IMG/VR virus record: IMGVR_UViG_3300020442_001032
Location: 1 to 48,728 of that record
Source of the DNA: a virus
Length of the DNA: 48,728 bases
Strand: one strand, 5' to 3'
Each line of letters opens with the position of its first letter. Within the stretch, counting starts at the first letter, position 1. Below are positions 47,804-48,728 of the stretch, in pieces. The position numbers and the translations under genes are program-made. The notes under the pieces were generated by a model. The model saw nothing but the letters and a program-made list of their open reading frames with translations, was not told the origin of the DNA and searched no databases.

Positions 47804-48728
47804 TCAAACGTCGTTTCCGCCGCCTAATTTATTTTGTGCGGCACCCATTGCAGCACCCTTAGCAGCACTCTTAGCAGCACCAATAGCAACTTTCTTTGCA
47901 AGAACCTTAGCACCAATCGCAAGAGCAGGAGCGATTTCATCTAGAGGTCTTGCAGCAGCAATGTTAGGAGCATGTTTCTTGACCAGTTCTGTTGGATCAA
48001 CAACTACTTCCTCATTCTTCTCAGAGAACTTAACAGCATGATCTTCAATCTGGAACTTGAGTGGTTCTGGTTTTACAACATCAACTGTCTCAATCTCAGT
48101 TGGTGTATAATCTGCAGCGTCCTGAACTAGAACACCACCTGTCTCCTCTTCCTTAACACAGTTAGGAACTTCCTTACCACCTTTCTTCTTGGTTCCCTTT
48201 GCCTTGTAACCATCCCAGCAAGTAGAAGCACCAACGTTAGCGCGTGCTTGCTTCATACCTTCTTCAACAGTAGTCTCTTCTACTTCCACCTCTTCGACTT
48301 GTGGTTTCTTACCAACGTTTCTCATCTTATTATATGCAGCCTCACCTGCTCGATCTGCGGCACCTTGTGCGGCACTTTGTGCAGCCTGTTTGGCAATCAT
48401 CTTACCTGCAACCTTTACAGCAGCTCCAAGACCCTCTTCAACAGAACTAGGGGTAGTCTCTTCATGTTCGATGACGTTACCCTCATCATCTTTTTGATGA
48501 TGTTCCCTCTGAATTTGCCCAGCTGTTTTTGGGATAATTGATTTTAGGGTTTCCATCCTTTTGTTTACAATATCAATATAGTCTTGTGCAGATCCAACTC
48601 CAGCACCTTGTGCAGCACCCTGTTTGGCCATCGCCTTGGCGGCAATAGCTCCCTTACCCTCTTCAATATCAAGGATTCTTTCGATCTCCTCCGCAGTAAA
48701 CTTACCAGTTGCTTCTAGTTCTTCTTTC
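47804..48728 (-). CDS. Ala-rich virion-type protein (5' end cut by window)
   Basis: The frame remains open to the window edge (EELEATGKFTAEEIERILDI precedes the first internal ATG), so the gene starts outside. It has Ala/Lys-rich helices (AAKQAAQSAAQGAADRAGEA), a conserved segment RANVGASTCWDGYKAKGTKK followed by GGKEVPNC, typical of marine phage structural proteins, an acidic middle and a second Ala-rich helix at the end (AIGAAKSAAKGAAMGAAQN). Function unknown; probably structural. Confidence 0.7.
   Translation of the reverse strand, partial: KEELEATGKFTAEEIERILDIEEGKGAIAAKAMAKQGAAQGAGVGSAQDYIDIVNKRMETLKSIIPKTAGQIQREHHQKDDEGNVIEHEETTPSSVEEGLGAAVKVAGKMIAKQAAQSAAQGAADRAGEAAYNKMRNVGKKPQVEEVEVEETTVEEGMKQARANVGASTCWDGYKAKGTKKKGGKEVPNCVKEEETGGVLVQDAADYTPTEIETVDVVKPEPLKFQIEDHAVKFSEKNEEVVVDPTELVKKHAPNIAAARPLDEIAPALAIGAKVLAKKVAIGAAKSAAKGAAMGAAQNKLGGGNDV

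Overview
This window looks like part of the genome of a marine T4-like cyanophage (a myovirus infecting Synechococcus or Prochlorococcus). The evidence is the combination of T4-type replication and nucleotide genes (gp61-like primase, class Ia ribonucleotide reductase nrdA/nrdB), T4-type late promoters (TATAAATA and close variants), a set of six phage tRNAs, cyanobacterium-specific metabolic genes (plastoquinol terminal oxidase, heme oxygenase) and many small proteins of the kind shared by marine cyanomyoviruses. By eye the base composition is moderately AT-rich. No psbA, psbD, integrase, CRISPR array or insertion sequence is visible here.

Layout. (1) 1-972, minus: a DUF4385-type gene (cut by the window edge), a small membrane protein and a secreted beta-barrel-like protein with a structured 5' leader. 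(2) 1306-16094, minus: about 20 tightly overlapping genes forming a sugar and accessory-metabolism operon. It holds GT25, GT10, three GT11 and a GT2/GT27-like glycosyltransferase, a nucleotide-sugar 6-dehydrogenase, a GDP-mannose 3,5-epimerase-like enzyme, two further SDR enzymes, two methyltransferases, NAD+ synthetase, heme oxygenase, a plastoquinol terminal oxidase and several 2OG-Fe(II) oxygenase-like proteins. (3) 16135-22114, minus: more 2OG-oxygenase-like genes, small hypothetical genes (two of them under 60 codons), a peroxiredoxin-like protein lacking the catalytic Cys, tRNAs Pro, Val, Asn, Gly, Leu and Arg, a secreted lysozyme-like protein and a GIY-YIG-like nuclease. (4) 22130-24314, minus: two highly basic virion-type proteins.

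(5) 24392-32570, plus: a structural module fired from a divergent pair of late promoters. It contains a 900-residue fibre-like protein, a subtilisin-like protease, a protein with a cupredoxin-like C-terminus and several secreted or virion-type proteins. (6) 32567-39268, minus: convergent structural and membrane genes and a 1098-residue paralogue of the fibre-like protein. (7) 39302-44718, minus: nrdB, nrdA, primase and small conserved genes. (8) 44757-48728, minus: small structural proteins, a staphylococcal-nuclease-like enzyme, a zinc-ribbon protein and two basic or Ala-rich virion-type proteins, the last cut by the window edge.

How the parts may work together. The most distinctive idea is the sugar operon. 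A GME-like epimerase would make GDP-L-galactose from host GDP-mannose. The encoded fucosyltransferase-family enzymes (GT10, GT11 x3) normally use GDP-L-fucose, and L-galactose is 6-hydroxy-L-fucose. Together with uronic-acid-forming dehydrogenase, methyltransferases and oxygenases this could remodel a host surface glycan or decorate virion proteins. Heme oxygenase, plastoquinol oxidase and NadE would support phycobilin or iron release, electron overflow and NAD supply during infection. These functional links are inference from family membership and gene order.
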